From Cinnamomum chago (Eukaryota; Streptophyta; Magnoliopsida; Laurales; Lauraceae): DNA of 64,000 nucleotides. Location of the stretch: positions 41,489,001 through 41,553,000 of the forward strand of contig CP142451.1 in assembly GCA_038049695.1 (NCBI GenBank), read 5' to 3'. The notes beneath the pieces were generated by a model. It had not been told where the DNA came from, ran no database searches, and saw only the letters and a program-made list of their open reading frames with translations. Below, piece by piece: positions 21,281 to 33,801 of the stretch; positions within the stretch are counted from its first letter, which is position 1, and each line of letters opens with the position of its first letter. Made by a program: the position numbers and the translations under genes.

Positions 21281-24180
21281 TATTATATTCCCCTTTCAAA
21301 CCCTTATGTCAATACCATGTAAGAATTTGTTTGTAATAATGAGGTTGGATTAATTACAAATACAACCTGATCAATACATGGTTTGAGTTTGAGATGAGGC
21401 TGCCACTCCTTATTCAATTGTCAATATGATCTGAAAACTTAATTTGATCGTTGTCAACCTGACCCCTACCCTATTTGTGAAAATAGGGTTTGACAACATT
21501 TCTAACTTAATTAACAGGGAAGGTCAGATTCAGATTGGGCCCATTCTAAACCCATTGCATCTCCTAATGAGATTGTCCCAGCCAAAAGAGAACACACACA
21601 CCAAAGAAAAAAAAAAGAGAGATCAAGAGTCAAAGTCCACATTCTTCATCATCATTATCATCAAAGCCTTGTTTCAATTGTGTTGAGATCACCTACATGG
21701 AATGATGTCTCAGTTCATAATTTAGACATGACACTTTTACGTGCCCACCTAATGCAATCCTCCTCCTTTTATTTATGCTTGGGACTGACACTAAACTAGT
21801 AGTATTACAGATCCATCCAAGTGCAAGTTACAGAGAAGAAAAATGGTTAATGCATTCTTCACTGTAATGACTTGATTTGATTAGTACTATGTGGGATTAA
21901 GAATGAGGATACTCTGTTTGTTTTTTCATGGGTTTCTCAATTTATTGTTGATGACCCAATCTTAGAGTCAACATCACAAAGCAAATTGCAAAATATACTG
22001 TAAAGTTCTTGTTTAAATCTGTAATAAAGAGAGTTGGGGCCAAAACCCTACATTATAAAGCTTTTTAATTGCATTGTGGTAATCCATCAACGAAGCTGAC
22101 CCAAAAGGACTCTCGTCCTAAAATTATAAATACAAGAAAGAAGCATCTTTCTCTTAAACATTATAAAATCTGACATTGCAAAATTACATGCCATTTATGT
22201 AGTAAAACTCAATGAGAGAGGGGTGGTGTCATATTTGTATGGACAGTTGTGTTCGGCACGGGTACTTGTGCTAGCATATTTTTGAAATATCCCAATTTTT
22301 TTTTACAGAAAGCAAAAAATCGAGATCAACCATTAATTCGCACGGATCTCTTCTTAGCCACCTATAAAAGGAAGGATGGATCAACATTGAGCCCCCATGT
22401 GGTGAGAACCATTTTACTATAATTGGTGAATAGGTCATTCATTTGAATTGTTACTTGAGAACCCTTTTATTTAATATTCGTGGTGTATGTGTGAAGTAAA
22501 TCATTGAAGTGCTATGGTTGCGTGGTGAATGTTGTAGTTTGGAGGGGCAGTAGTGGGGTGTTTATATAATGTTTTTTTTTTTTTGTTGTGTACAGGTAAT
22601 TGATCACATGAAAACACATGCTTAAAATAAAACAAAGTAAATTTTCATGTTTTATAGGTGTTCAATCTTAAAGTGGGTTCTAGCTCTAATTGAAGTTAGA
22701 TATGAACTACTGTTAATATACATGGGTTTAGTGCTTTAGATTTTTACATATATCTTGGCTGATGGATTAATGGTCAAGGGAAGAACAAGGGGTGGAAGGG
22801 TGGTCACAATTTTGAAAACCCCCTTATAAACAAAGCTCTCTTTAGTAGGAACAGTAGACCCGCAATTTTGAAAACCCACTCATATATCAGAGCTTTTTTT
22901 TCAATTACTAAATCTCTACCTCCTCATCATATACTTAGATGGACAATCAAGGATGGAGGGAAAAAAATCCAAATTTTTATTACTGTTTTGAAATCGTCCA
23001 AAACCAGCACAGATCCTTTTGTAGGTGATTAGGATGTTGAGACTTCTGCATAGAGTGTCATGTTTTTTTTATCCTTTTGTGTTCTCTAATTAACCTCAAG
23101 AGATCATTAGTTATATGTAATCAACTCCATTAGCCTCCTCAATGTTCAGCTTACCATGGCATAAAACTTAAGTTCATTGAGAGTATATATAAAATGTTAG
23201 TAGCAACTGGTCTCTTCCTCAATTGCAGAGTGTAGGACCCACACCGTTTATACAGCCCAAGCTAGAAGTAGAACCCTTAACCATTGAGCTTCGGTCCTTG
23301 CCCACTACAGCCCAGGCTAGAACCCTTGACCATTGAGCTCTGTTCTTAGCCCACTACAGCCCAGGCTAGAACCCTTTATCTCAGTTATAGGTGCCACATA
23401 TGGGGCTTGATTTTTAGGTTCAGTTGGTTAATATGTTCTCTTGTGCTCACTTTTATGACCTTGACGGTTGGCTGTGTAATCTGAATTGAGAGGAAATTAA
23501 GAATGGACCACATTGGTCTTTGATATGGCCCTATGGCCCAACAACGGAATCTGATGGCATAAGGCTTGTTCAGGTCTCATTTTTTTGCAATTTCCTCATC
23601 TTTTTATCTATCTTATCTTCTTGAAGCATTACCATAATTGTTGGTTACTGAAACTGCACAAAAAATGCTATCCTTGCAGGTAATATTCATACACAAAAGG
23701 AAGCCCGCACAAACCACTTGATTTGTGGCATAAATCAAGTCTTAAAAAAGTATCATTTTAGCAGAAACAATGAATGATCCCCCTAATTATAAGGATTCCA
23801 GCACAGTACCCAATGATTTATTTTCATCAGAACCCTCAAGCTTTGTAATTTTTTTTGGGTGCATCTTTCTAGTGTGTTGGGGCATTGAAGTGCTATGGTC
23901 GAATGATGTATGACTGATGACGTAGGGGTGAATGACTTTGTAGTGTGTTGGGGCATTGGGTTGTTTATAGGAAGTTTTTTTTTTTTTTTTTTTTTTGTCA
24001 TGAACAAGTACTTAGCAGGTTGTAAAAAAAAATTAAATGTCACACGTATCGAGGAGACTATGCCGAAATTTCGAGAAATCTTTTACGTTAGAAATTTTTC
24101 TTAGGAACATTTTTATGAAGTATTCGTTAATGTTTGCCAAAATGTGTGTATGTTTCTTATTTATCCTTTTTTGATATTGC
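21281..24180. other. Unique-looking intergenic DNA
   Basis: AT-rich, no gene recognised. It holds the short tandem repeat at 23252-23378 and a pair of related T-tract segments (about 22505-22600 and 23886-24000) that share CATTGAAGTGCTATGGT and a GTTGTTTATA-like box before a long T-run. Confidence 0.4.
23252..23378 (+). repeat. Tandem repeat, 2.5 units of about 50 bp
   Basis: Units begin TACAGCCCAGGCTAGAACCC and continue CATTGAGCT...CCCAC. Starts are at about 23252, 23306 and 23355. Confidence 0.85.
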
Positions 24181-24183
24181 AAG

Positions 24184-24290
24184 ATGATGTTATTACTGCA
24201 TATGAATCTGACGAAATTGATATTGCATATGAATCTGATGTTATTACTGCATATGAATCTGATATTGCATATGAATCTGATGATGTTATT
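24184..24290 (+). repeat. Short repeats of GCATATGAATCTGA
   Basis: Five copies of GCATATGAATCTGA at 18-24 bp spacing, giving an Ala-Tyr-Glu-Ser-Asp peptide repeat if translated. It is at the 5' edge of the ULP1-like remnant and may be an expanded exon or a simple repeat. Confidence 0.8.
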
Positions 24291-25004
24291 AACAGAAATG
24301 CAAATCTATTGGTTGGATTCGTTAGGTAAGCAGCCAGATCCAACTTTTAAACTTGAAGTGAACACGTAAAGTATCTCTATCTCTTATTTTTTCTTCCCCT
24401 TAGTGTATATATTTTATTTTCCTTGACGATAATTTCTTGGGATTTTTAGAGCAATTCAAATATCAAACTTGTCTTCTGGAAAGCCGAGAAGGTTAAATCC
24501 GAACCCAGATTGGGAGTATGTGACGGTAAGCATGCCTATTTATGCAATGAAGGTGCAAGGTTTGTTACTCTTACCATTTGTCTATATGATATTTGTCCAC
24601 AGTGCCCACAACAAGGAGACGGAATTGTATGTGGTTATTACGTGATGAGTTTTATGCGACACTTTTTTGCTGATGCCGGTCAATCGCTCAAACGCAAGGT
24701 GAAAAAAATAGTTATACACAAGTAAATAAATATATATTTTTTTCTCAATAATTAAAAGTTCTATTAAAAAGAAAGAGAAAAACAAAAGAATGGGATGGAA
24801 GTTTAATTACACTAGCTTGTTTTCTTACACAAAAGAATGAGTAAAAGTTCCTTAGCTAGTTTTCTTACATTAATGACTACACTAACTTGCTTTTTCTCGA
24901 AACAGGTTATGGAGTTGGCCAGCGTAAAGACATACACCACCAAAGAAATAGATAAGATCCGACTCGAGTTTATCGACTTCATCCAAGGATTTCTTCCTTT
25001 ATAA
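24184..25004 (+). pseudogene. ULP1-like (C48 SUMO-protease family) gene tail, partial
   Basis: Three exons in one phase with GT-AG borders: 24450-24525, 24603-24698 and 24906-25004 (stop TAA). A possible fourth, repetitive exon (24184-24326) joins in frame. Exon 24603-24698 encodes CPQQGDGIVCGYYVMSFMRH, closely resembling the catalytic-Cys block of ULP1 proteases (CPxQ...DCGYYVMxFM). ULP1 enzymes cleave SUMO; plant CACTA and Mutator elements often carry such domains. The Cys is present, but the Asp normally just before it is Val. The His/Asp part of the active site is absent, so this is only the C-terminal third. The last exon (TYTTKEIDKIRLEF) resembles the usual tail. Origin, host gene or transposon, is undecided. 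Confidence 0.65.
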
Positions 25005-25990
25005 AGGTATACCTAGGAGTTCAATTTGTATAGTTGAGAAGATTTCATAGTAAGGCTTAGTGACGATACACTTAATTTAATGTGTATTTCAGTTTTTAGG
25101 CTTAGTGACTACCTGTTTCTTCGTCGAACTATCATCAATGTGAATTGATTCATGCATTTTTGTCTGCATCATGCACTTGGGTAGGTGGAGTTTCTTAGTT
25201 CATGATGCATTTCACACTTCATCACATATCATTAGGAGGGGGGGGGGGGACTGTCGACTGTGATTAAATTGCATAGTTTTCGGTACGTTAATGCTTATTG
25301 AGTGTTAGTTGTAGATGGTGATAGGAATACTAGGTCATCATATTAGTGAATTATTGATTGCTCCTAGTTTGCTTGCTACTATGATCTTATGACATGTGAA
25401 CTGCTAGTGTTTCAATTGCTCTTTCTCTAGTGACAAAATGTTTTCTCTTTAACATGAATCCTTGATATTGTTGGTTAAACTCTCCTTCTTACTTGATTAT
25501 ATTATTGATACATAGTCAAATTGTTATTATTTTGTAGGTGAATGAAGAACTTAATTAAACGGAGATGGAATGCCTTTTGCTAAGTGGATCTACTAATTAG
25601 GTTAAGTTAATTTTGGTTAGTTAGGGATTTCCGGAAATTGTTTACAATGTAGCTTGCCTTTTTTTGGATGCTTTTGTGAAGGTTTTGGATTATGCCGTGA
25701 CGCTTTGGTTACGAATTCGAAGGTTAATGTAAATAGTTTGGATTATGGATGGATTCAAATTGGCTATGTTTTGAATAGTTTGTTTGATTTAGTGCGTGGA
25801 CGAGCAAGTACGTTCCTTAATGTGAATAGTGATTAATTTCCAATTAATGAAATTGTTCTTATTGAATGTTGCTATCTATATTTTTTTGCATCGATCTTTT
25901 GTAAGGCAGGTTTAGTGATTTGAAAGTGTATCCATACTGCAGCAGGTTATTAGTAATGTATATATTGCATTTTTATTTATAAAAAAAAGG
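25005..25990. other. 3' flank of ULP1-like remnant, no gene seen
   Basis: AT-rich, with an 11-G run near 25237-25249. It ends where gypsy E-a sequence begins abruptly near an A-run at about 25980-25990. It could be the 3' UTR or tail of a transposon that carried the ULP1-like exons. Confidence 0.35.
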
Positions 25991-25999
25991 ATGGTATCT

Positions 26000-27571
26000 C
26001 GCTTCTATGGAAACTGTCACAACTGATGACTACTTGTGTCACTTTTGGTCCGAAAACAACATATTGATCACTGCTTTTGGTCCGAAAACAACATATTGCA
26101 CTTCCACACCCAACTCTTCAAACTGCTGCAAAACCCTAACTCCTCTCAAACTGGCCATGATCGTTGATTTTATGCTCAATGCATCAGCTACAACATTCAC
26201 TTTGCCTGGATGATACTTGATTGGAAAGTCATAATCCTTGATTTACTCCATCCACCGTCTTTATCTCATATTTAAGTCCTTCTGCGAGAATAAGTACTGC
26301 AAACTTCGGTGATCTGAATGGACTTCAAATATCTCTCCGTAGAGGTAGTGTCTCTACATCTTCAAAGCAAAAACAACCGCCGCCAATTCCAAGTCCTAAG
26401 TTGCATAGTTCTTCTCGTGATCCTTCAACTGTCTTGAGCCATAAGCAATCACCTTGCCATCCTACATCAATACACAACCCAGTCCCACATTCGAAGCATC
26501 TGTATAAACAATAAATCCGCCGCTGCCCGATGGTAACATGAGAATTGGAGCTGTGGTTAATCTTCCCTTCAACTCTTGAAAACTTGTTTCACACTGTTCG
26601 GTCCAAATGAATGGGACATTCTTCCTGGTCAACTTCGTCAACGGTGCTGCAATGGATGAATAACATTGGACAAATCTTCTGTAGTAACCTGCTAACCCCA
26701 AAAAGCTTATGATTTCAGTCACACTGCTTGGTCTCACCCAATTGACAACCGCCTCTATCTTGATTGGATCGACTGCTAAACCTTCTTTGGAGATGATGTG
26801 GCCTAGAAAAACAACTTGCTTTAGCCAAAACTCACACTTGCTAAGTTTTGCATAAAGCTGGTTGTCCCTCAAAAGCTGTAACACTGTCCTCAAATGTTCT
26901 TCATGTTCCTCCTTGCTCTTAGAATACACGAGGACATCATCAATGAATACCACTGTAGAGTGATCCAAAAACTGTGCGAAGACTTTATTCATAAGGGTCA
27001 TAAAGACTGCGGGTGCATTTGTCAAACCAAAGGGCATCACTAAGAACTCGTAATGCCCATATCTGGTTCGAAAAGTTGTTTTCTGAATATCTGAGTCTCT
27101 AACTCTCAACTGATGGTATCCAGATCTCAAATCAATCTTGGAAAAATAGGCTGCTCCTTGCAATTGATGAAATAATTCGTCTATCCTTGGCAATGGATAC
27201 TTGTTCTTCAAGGTCACATGGTTCAATTTTCTGTAGTCAATGCACATTCTCAAACTTCCATCTTTCTTTTTCACAAACAACACTAGTGCTCCCCAAGGTG
27301 AAACACTTGGCCTAATGAAGCCTTTGCTCAACAATTCCTGCAACTGGAGTTTTAGTTCACCCATTTCTGCTGAAGCCATTCTGTATGGTGCAATCGAGAT
27401 CGGAGCTGTCCCTGGAAGAAGCTCAATTGTGAACTCAACTTCTCTGATTGGTGGTAATCCCGGGATTTCTTCTGGAAAAACATCCGGAAATTCACACACA
27501 ATGGGGACATCCTCCACCCCTAGGGATTGTTTATCCTCCGTGATAAACGCAATAAATGCCTCACACCCACT
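26000..27571 (-). pseudogene. pol: Gypsy E-a reverse transcriptase-RNase H, broken
   Basis: The open part (27517-26462, 351 codons) starts just before the RT domain and includes the [16 protein letters not shown] block, [13 protein letters not shown], the catalytic [11 protein letters not shown] (the FIDD form of YVDD), and [14 protein letters not shown]. It ends with RNase [12 protein letters not shown] stop at 26462-26464 interrupts RNase H; beyond it the frame continues with further stops until homology ends near 26000. In life this polyprotein part copies retroelement RNA into DNA and degrades the RNA strand. A stop at 27572-27574 also separates it from the protease part upstream in the same frame. 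Confidence 0.85.
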
Positions 27572-28054
27572 CTAAACTAATCTGCTTGCCTTCAACACTG
27601 AAATAAATCCTGCCTGAGTTTTCCTCTTGTTCCCCTGAAGTATCATTTTTGCTTGTGCTCCTTGAAATCTGAATGTTATGGTTTTACTTAAACAATCCAT
27701 GGTGGCATGATATGCTTCTAACCAATCCATGCCTAAGATGATATCAAAATCATGCATGTCCAAAACAATGAGGTTGGTCGGTAAGCTAACGTCTCCTAAA
27801 AAAACCATACAGCTAGGGTAATAGGTTCTACACACAACCTGTTTACCTGCTGGTGTGGTGACAATCAGAATATAATCCAACTCACTATGTGGTGCTTCAA
27901 TCAACTTAGCAAAAGTAGGAGATAAAAACGAATGTGTGGATCTAGGATCAAATAAAATCTGAGCTTCTACCCCACAAACTAGAAGTTTACCTTCCACCAC
28001 GCCTCCTGCAGTTTCAGCATCCGCACGGTTGAGGTAATATAAACGTCCATACAT
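27572..28054 (-). pseudogene. Gypsy E-a aspartic protease region
   Basis: 160 codons in the same frame as the RT. The active-site motif expected as D-S/T-G reads LFDPRSTHSF, so the catalytic triad is altered. The second typical block, DFDIILGMDWL, is intact. A retroviral-type protease cuts Gag-Pol; this copy should be inactive. Bounded by stops. Confidence 0.75.
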
Positions 28055-28255
28055 TTGTAGCCTATTCGGTGCTTGATTTTGCCTTCCTTGGGCAAGTCTA
28101 TTCTATTGTGGAGGACGAGTATTCTGATTCTGTGCTTGTGGCCTGGCCTACTGTTGCTGCTGTGGTGGTCTAACTTGATTCTAAACTGGTGCTTGATTCT
28201 GAGGAGGTACTTGTCTCTGCTGTTGGTTTCTATTGCCTTGAGTTTAAAGTTGTGG

Positions 28256-28297
28256 GCAATCCTTGATTGCATGGTTCATAGCTCCACATTTGAAACA
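28256..28297 (-). other. Zinc knuckle (CCHC) of gypsy E-a Gag
   Basis: The reading frame gives CFKCGAMNHAIKDC, an exact C-X2-C-X4-H-X4-C nucleocapsid motif that binds retroelement RNA. It lies between the gag core frame (ends 28388) and the protease, with stops on both sides. Confidence 0.85.
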
Positions 28298-28387
28298 GGC
28301 ACCTGTGGCCTTACAACATTCATGAGTTTTGTGGTTCTTGCCGCAATGCTGCTTCTGATTCTGTTGCTGATAGTGTTGCTTCCTGTC

Positions 28388-29217
28388 TTAAATGATCAGA
28401 TTGTTAATGTCTTCAAATTTATATGCTCGTTTAACAGCCTCATCATATGTAGTTGGTGGAATTACTCCTATTGCATCTCTCATGATAATCGGGTTCAATC
28501 CTTCCAAGAACTTTATTATCTTTTTCTGCTCAGTGTCAATCAACTCGGTAGCATATCTAGCCAATCTTTCGAACTTGGTAACATAGTCCAGAACGGTCAT
28601 ATTGCCTTGTTTGAGCTGCTGGAACTCTATAGCTTTCTGTCTCTTCACATGGGAGGGAATGTACTTATCCTTGAACTGTGTCTTGAATGCTGCCCATGCA
28701 TTTTCATTAGCCATGGTCGTATATGGGCCCTTGACCGTTTGCCACCACTGATCTGCAAGCCCATAGAATAGTGAAGCTGTGAGGTTGACCTTCTGTCTCC
28801 CTGTGCATGTGAAGACATTAAAATTTTTCTCGGTGTTAGCCAACCAATCATCTGCAACTAACGGGTCCTCATTGCCTGAGAATTCCTTTGGTGCTCTCTT
28901 CCTGAACCTCTCAAATAGCATGTTAAGGTCATGATCCCTATTGTGGATAAAATCTGCGGACCCAATGGTTGAGGTTACGGAGCTTGAGGCCTGTTCTGAA
29001 GAACTTCCAAGAGTTGTCTCTGGACTTGAGCCATTTCCTCATCTTTCTTTGTTATCTGTTCCTGAAGTTTTGCCTGAGTCTCATTTGCCTGCCGTTGTTG
29101 CTCTATCGTAGCTTGCATGAGCTCTTGGAACTGTGTAGCGGTTGGTGTGTTAGTCGTGTCTGACTCATTGTGATTACTACTTGAAGCATTATTGTTTGGA
29201 AATTTTCTTGGAGGCAT
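28388..29217 (-). pseudogene. gag: Gypsy E-a Gag, broken
   Basis: Starts MPPRKFPNNN at 29217, 144 bp after the PBS. A Gln/Glu-rich coiled coil (about 29150-28990) leads to a stop at 28975-28977. After a frame change the capsid-like core follows (28921-28388) with FERFRKRAPKEFSG, DDWL and WWQTVKGP, the standard retrotransposon Gag pattern. Gag forms the particle that packages element RNA. The + strand frame at 28073-28771 is a shadow. Confidence 0.85.
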
Positions 29218-29360
29218 GATGCTGTAAAACAAGGTGTTAGTACACAATAAACATGGTATAAGGGTTTCTATGGTCCTATACCAAACGAATCTATCGAACT
29301 CACGAATCCTCGCCACGTTCCTAGGATTTTCTAGTTTCTTTTAAGTGCCTGAAACAAGTC

Positions 29361-29374
29361 CCACTCTGATACCA
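29361..29374 (-). promoter_or_regulatory. Primer binding site of gypsy E-a
   Basis: The - strand reads TGGTATCAGAGTGG, complementary to the 3' end of initiator tRNA-Met, 4 nt inside the LTR end (29379). Confidence 0.9.
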
Positions 29375-29378
29375 GTTC

Positions 29379-29732
29379 TGTCGCGACCCCGGAACGGACA
29401 CTGGGACCGCGACGTTGTTTGTTGTTGTTTTCACACAGGTCCCCGTGGTGAGGATTCCTGAGAGACGCGGAATCTAGCTCACACGATCAAGTATGCGGAA
29501 GCGTGTAACAAATCACATCATGATAAGCATGAATAGAATTTTAAGTGCAACGTTATATAGTATCAAGACAAGGTATCACAAGTAGAAAATATAACATGAC
29601 ATTCTCATCATAATTCGAGTTTAAAGGCTAACACAAAAGTAAGTTAAGTTTTGGTTACATCCCATAAGAGTCCAATAGAGGCCAATACAATTCTCAAAAT
29701 AACACAAATAAAACCCATGACAAAATGGAGCG
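29379..29732 (-). repeat. E LTR, first piece (3' end of the 5' LTR of E-a)
   Basis: Begins (+ strand) TGTCGCGACCCCGGAACGG and matches 11036-11373. It is interrupted at 29733 by the D2 LTR; the LTR resumes at 35641 after a deletion of about 480 bp, judged against the fragment at 11036-12267. Confidence 0.9.
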
Positions 29733-32700
29733 TGTCACGCCCCCGAACCGGAACCTCGGGGGCGGGAATGGGATTAAGCATAAATATATTTTTCTCCCAA
29801 GATCCGCGTGTGTGAAGACAACACATTCAAACCCATTCTGAATAATTTACGGAAGCTTTCGTGGCGTTGCGACCCGGAGTCCGTGGCCATCGGATTCCGC
29901 ATCGCACTCAACCTTTAGCATATAGCTATCATATCAAGAATCATATCAGACTGGAGTAAACCATCACAACAAAATACAGAGCTGACAGTAACAGGATATC
30001 ACATTCCCATATACGTTCAAGTTACAATTATCAATGTACATTGATTAAGAATCCCAAGAAAAAGGCTAATAAAAGCCATACAACAATAAGCTATAAACAC
30101 TACCCCAAATATGACGTAGCTCCGATGTCAAGCTCAATGTCTACATGACATAGCCGACAAAACAACCTGCAAAACATGGCTCCACAGCCAACCCAAGCAC
30201 TCATCTCGGGACGAAGAAATCTGAACCTGAGTACCAAAAGTAGTGGGTCAGACACGACGGTCTGGCAGGTGGATGAAAAGATAACAAATATACTGAAGAA
30301 TAAAACATAAGATAAATCATGCTATTAAATCAAATGCTGCATATAATTAAGCGGGTGCAAAATCGTGGATCTCGGGCAAAACATGTATTCGTTTCAAGCA
30401 TGGGTAAAACGTGAAGATCTAATAAAACATGTGTTCATTTACATCATCTACAATCATAGATATTTGACAATCGGGTGTTCGTCTAAAACATGTATAAATA
30501 TAGTGGTTTGACAAAACAAACGTTCATTTGAGACTTAGGTAAAAACATAAGTATACAACAAACCAGGTATTCATAGCAGTCTGGCAAAACCAATGTCCAT
30601 TTGAAACATATGTAAAAATACGGATATTTAACAAACCGGGTGTTCATTTAAACAGGTGTAACCAAAGAAATCTTACAAAACTAGTGTTCACTTAAACATA
30701 TTTCAACGCATGGATATTTAACAAACCGGGTATCGTTTAAAACAGGTATAAACGTAGGGATCTGACAAACAAGTGTCATTTGAAACATATTTCAAAGCAT
30801 GGATATTTAACAATCGGGTAATCATTTAAAACAGGTATAAACATAGGAATCTCACAAGCCAAATGTCATTTAAAACAAAGCACGGATATTTAACAATTCA
30901 GGTATTCATTTAAAACATGTGTAATCACATAAATCTAGTAAAACCATCGATCGTTTGAAACATATGTAAAAGCATGGGTATTCGCCCAACCGGCATTCAT
31001 TTAAAACATGCGCGGGTACAAAGAACAGAAGACAATATAATAATAACTGAATTTACATTGGAGAATATTAACACTTGTTTAAATAACAACTTTCATAAAG
31101 GAAACGAATCATTTATCGGAAAGCAAGTAAGCCATATAAAACATGTCGGGTATCCAAGGAATCGGGAACTGGCAAGATGGTAACCACACGAAGCTAAGTC
31201 CTCTATCACTAAAACGATAGAGCAATAACTAGGCCCTGATCTCAGTCACTCGAGGTGAGGAGAAACAGGGGATCTCATATAAATACATATACATATACTA
31301 GGCACTGATCTCAGTCACTCGAGGTGAGGAGAAACAGTGGATCTCATGAATGCATATACATATACTATACATGACCACGGTAGCGAGCCGGGCATCGGGG
31401 ACCACAGTAGCAATCTGCGGTATCGGGACAAGACCACGGTAATGCCCGGGTAGCGGGATCCAAACTGCAGCTGGCGGGACAAGAGGGGGATCTCCAAGTT
31501 GGTGGATCAGACCAACAGGGTTATCCAAGCTTAGTGGTGCCGACTCATAGGTCAAATACAATCGAGACATATGCAAATAAACCAAGTACCAATACATAAT
31601 CAAACGGGCAAGACGGGGGTGCTCAAGGGCACACTGACATATCATGTGGTGCAATGCACTTCGGGACAAATAATTGTTACTAGAGTAACTTCAATGCTTT
31701 CGGGAAAACAAGTCATGTAATGCAATCTTGGAAATGAAGAAATATAATGCACTATACCATTTCGGGAAGAATATTGATTTCAAGATCTATTTAAGTGAAT
31801 AGGGGTCCCGTATGTCGATTATAATAATTTACTTGGTACTCCTTGAGTTTGAAGACATTCTGGGCTCCTTATGCACTTTTACTATTTTCAAAACTTAAAA
31901 TGAGCTTATGGGTAGTACTAGATGTTACAATAGCAAAAATCAAGATTATAAACGGTCCATCCTAGGCATGACATTAATCCGGAAACATCGAGCAACCTAT
32001 TCAGTCACCGAAAGGAATAGAATTCGCGATAACCAAGGGAAAGACTTGTGTTTAGATATAAAGAAGATATCGCGTCGTTCCATCCCGTTCAAGATTGAAA
32101 TGGATTGAACTTCGATGCCACCGAGCCAACCGTGAGGCGTGTCGGCTCAAGACATTCTCACCCATGGTCCAAACAGTCCAAAAAGGGTAGCCAGGGTCCC
32201 ACCTAAAACCAAGAATTAGTGCCTAGATCATCACCATTCTTTCTTTTAGTTCCCTAGTCTTGGAGACTTTAGATTAGGGCATAATTAGTCTCAACACTAA
32301 GGTATATACCCCTAGGACTCATAGAAAGCCCAAAGGTTTCCAAAAAAAAAAAACAATATCAAATTTCACTGGACTCAAAAAAAGCCTCCCAGTTAAAGAC
32401 AGTCCGATCGATCGGACCTGGGCGTGCAGGTCCGGGAAACACTTGATTTTTCCTTCCTTTTTCCTTTCCTTTCCAACCCTTAAACAATCACATAGAACTA
32501 TAAACAAGAAGACTAAAATACATGTTTCCAAGGCAATAATATGAGCTAAAGAGCTCCTCATTTCAAGTTTCTCCCTTTCCATTCTTTCCTTTCACAACAA
32601 ATCTCAAGGTGGAGAAAACTCATTCATGTGAAACCATTTGAAACCTTGACAATATGATGCATACATTTTCCAAGCATGAACAAGAGGGAAATAAACTCAT

Positions 32701-33801
32701 CAATAAGCACATTTCGAAATCAATATTAATCATAGTAAAGATAACTACTAAAATCACCAAAACCCTTAATGAAACAAGATTTTTCTCACAAAACATGTTA
32801 ATAATCAAAACAATCCAATCATCCACTTGCCTTTGACTCTAATCAAGCAAATCAAGCTCCTAATCACCTCTCAAGCTCAAGATCCACAATCTCTACAAAA
32901 ACCCCCAAAACAAACCCTAAAATGGGTTAAACAATGAAATGACAAGGAAACCTTTCAATAATAAAGGTGGAGCTTCTCTAAGGCTATAGGAACACAAATC
33001 TAGAAGATGAAGAAGAACACTTACTTGGATGACCTTCAAATGAAGAGAGCTAGCTCAAGGGAGGTCTCTAGGTTGGGAGATTTCTCCAAAAATGGTATCA
33101 AGATGAAGCTTGCAAGGAGAGGAAGAGATTGATGATCTCCATTTCGAGTTTGGTGCAAGATTGGTGTGGCTTGGAGATGAAGAAGCAAAAAGAAGAAGAG
33201 AAACACAAGGGAAAACCCTAGGTTCAGCTGGCTGTGCTGGAAAAATGGAGAATGGGATGATGCAATGAAGGGGGTGGGTTCTCTTATGTTAACAAAGGAG
33301 GTTGGGTCCCACAACTTAAGGGACTAGTTTGGCTGAAATCATCTAATTCGGGACCTCGGATGGATTCGACGAAGAAGGAAGAAATGATCGTCGAAATATC
33401 TAGTTTCCAAAAAGTATATGTTTCGTGGGTTTCGGGAATATCAAGTTTTGGGTACAGATTTGGTGTGCAATGACTGTTTTGCCCTCAAGGCCAAGAAATC
33501 GGGTTTCGGGTTCTCAAATGGATACGGGATCAACATGAAAGTTGTAGAATTCCTCAAGATGAATGCAACGGGCCAAAAACACAATACGAAAAAAATCGGG
33601 AAAATCTCACAAGTAAATGCAAAGCCGAAAAGGGAACCCCCAAAGGGCCCCACAAGCTACCAAAGCACTCAAAAGCCCAAAACTAGAAGAAAAATCATTC
33701 TAGCTCACAAACTCAACCCAAAAAATACTAATCCCACTAAAAGAAACTAATCCACAAATAAAACAACACTAATCCAAGAGATTAGGGGTCGGGTTCTCAC
33801 A
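29733..33801 (-). mobile_element. D2, 3' LTR of LARD-like element D (4.07 kb)
   Basis: Starts TGTCACGCCCCCGAACCG and ends GTCGGGTTCTCACA like D1. On its right side lies the reverse complement of a PPT (33802-33816), so it is the 3' LTR of a - strand element. It carries the same internal arrays as D1: diverged tandem repeats (30370-31010), CGGGACCACGG repeats (31375-31455), and the D/E shared module (33350-33550). An 82-bp duplication (about 31230-31350) is special to this copy. The palindrome cluster of D1 is replaced by AGTCCGATCGATCGGACC (about 32399-32416). Confidence 0.9.

Larger units (their letters stand above)
25991..29378 (-). mobile_element. Ty3/gypsy chromovirus E-a internal region, truncated
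   Basis: From PBS (29361-29374) through gag, protease, reverse transcriptase and into RNase H, where it stops near 25991; integrase and the 3' LTR are missing here. Domain motifs are typical of plant chromoviruses of Tekay/Del kind (lineage from general likeness, not phylogeny). Many in-frame stops make it inactive. Its 5' LTR is the split LTR running 29379-40403. Confidence 0.85.

Noticed and set aside
28073..28771. 232-residue + strand frame resembling a membrane protein
   Set aside because: Exact shadow of gypsy gag on the - strand; the hydrophobic look comes from reading it antisense.
31298..31669. 123-residue - strand frame in D2
   Set aside because: Inside the LTR, not open in D1 at the corresponding place, and no domain recognised.
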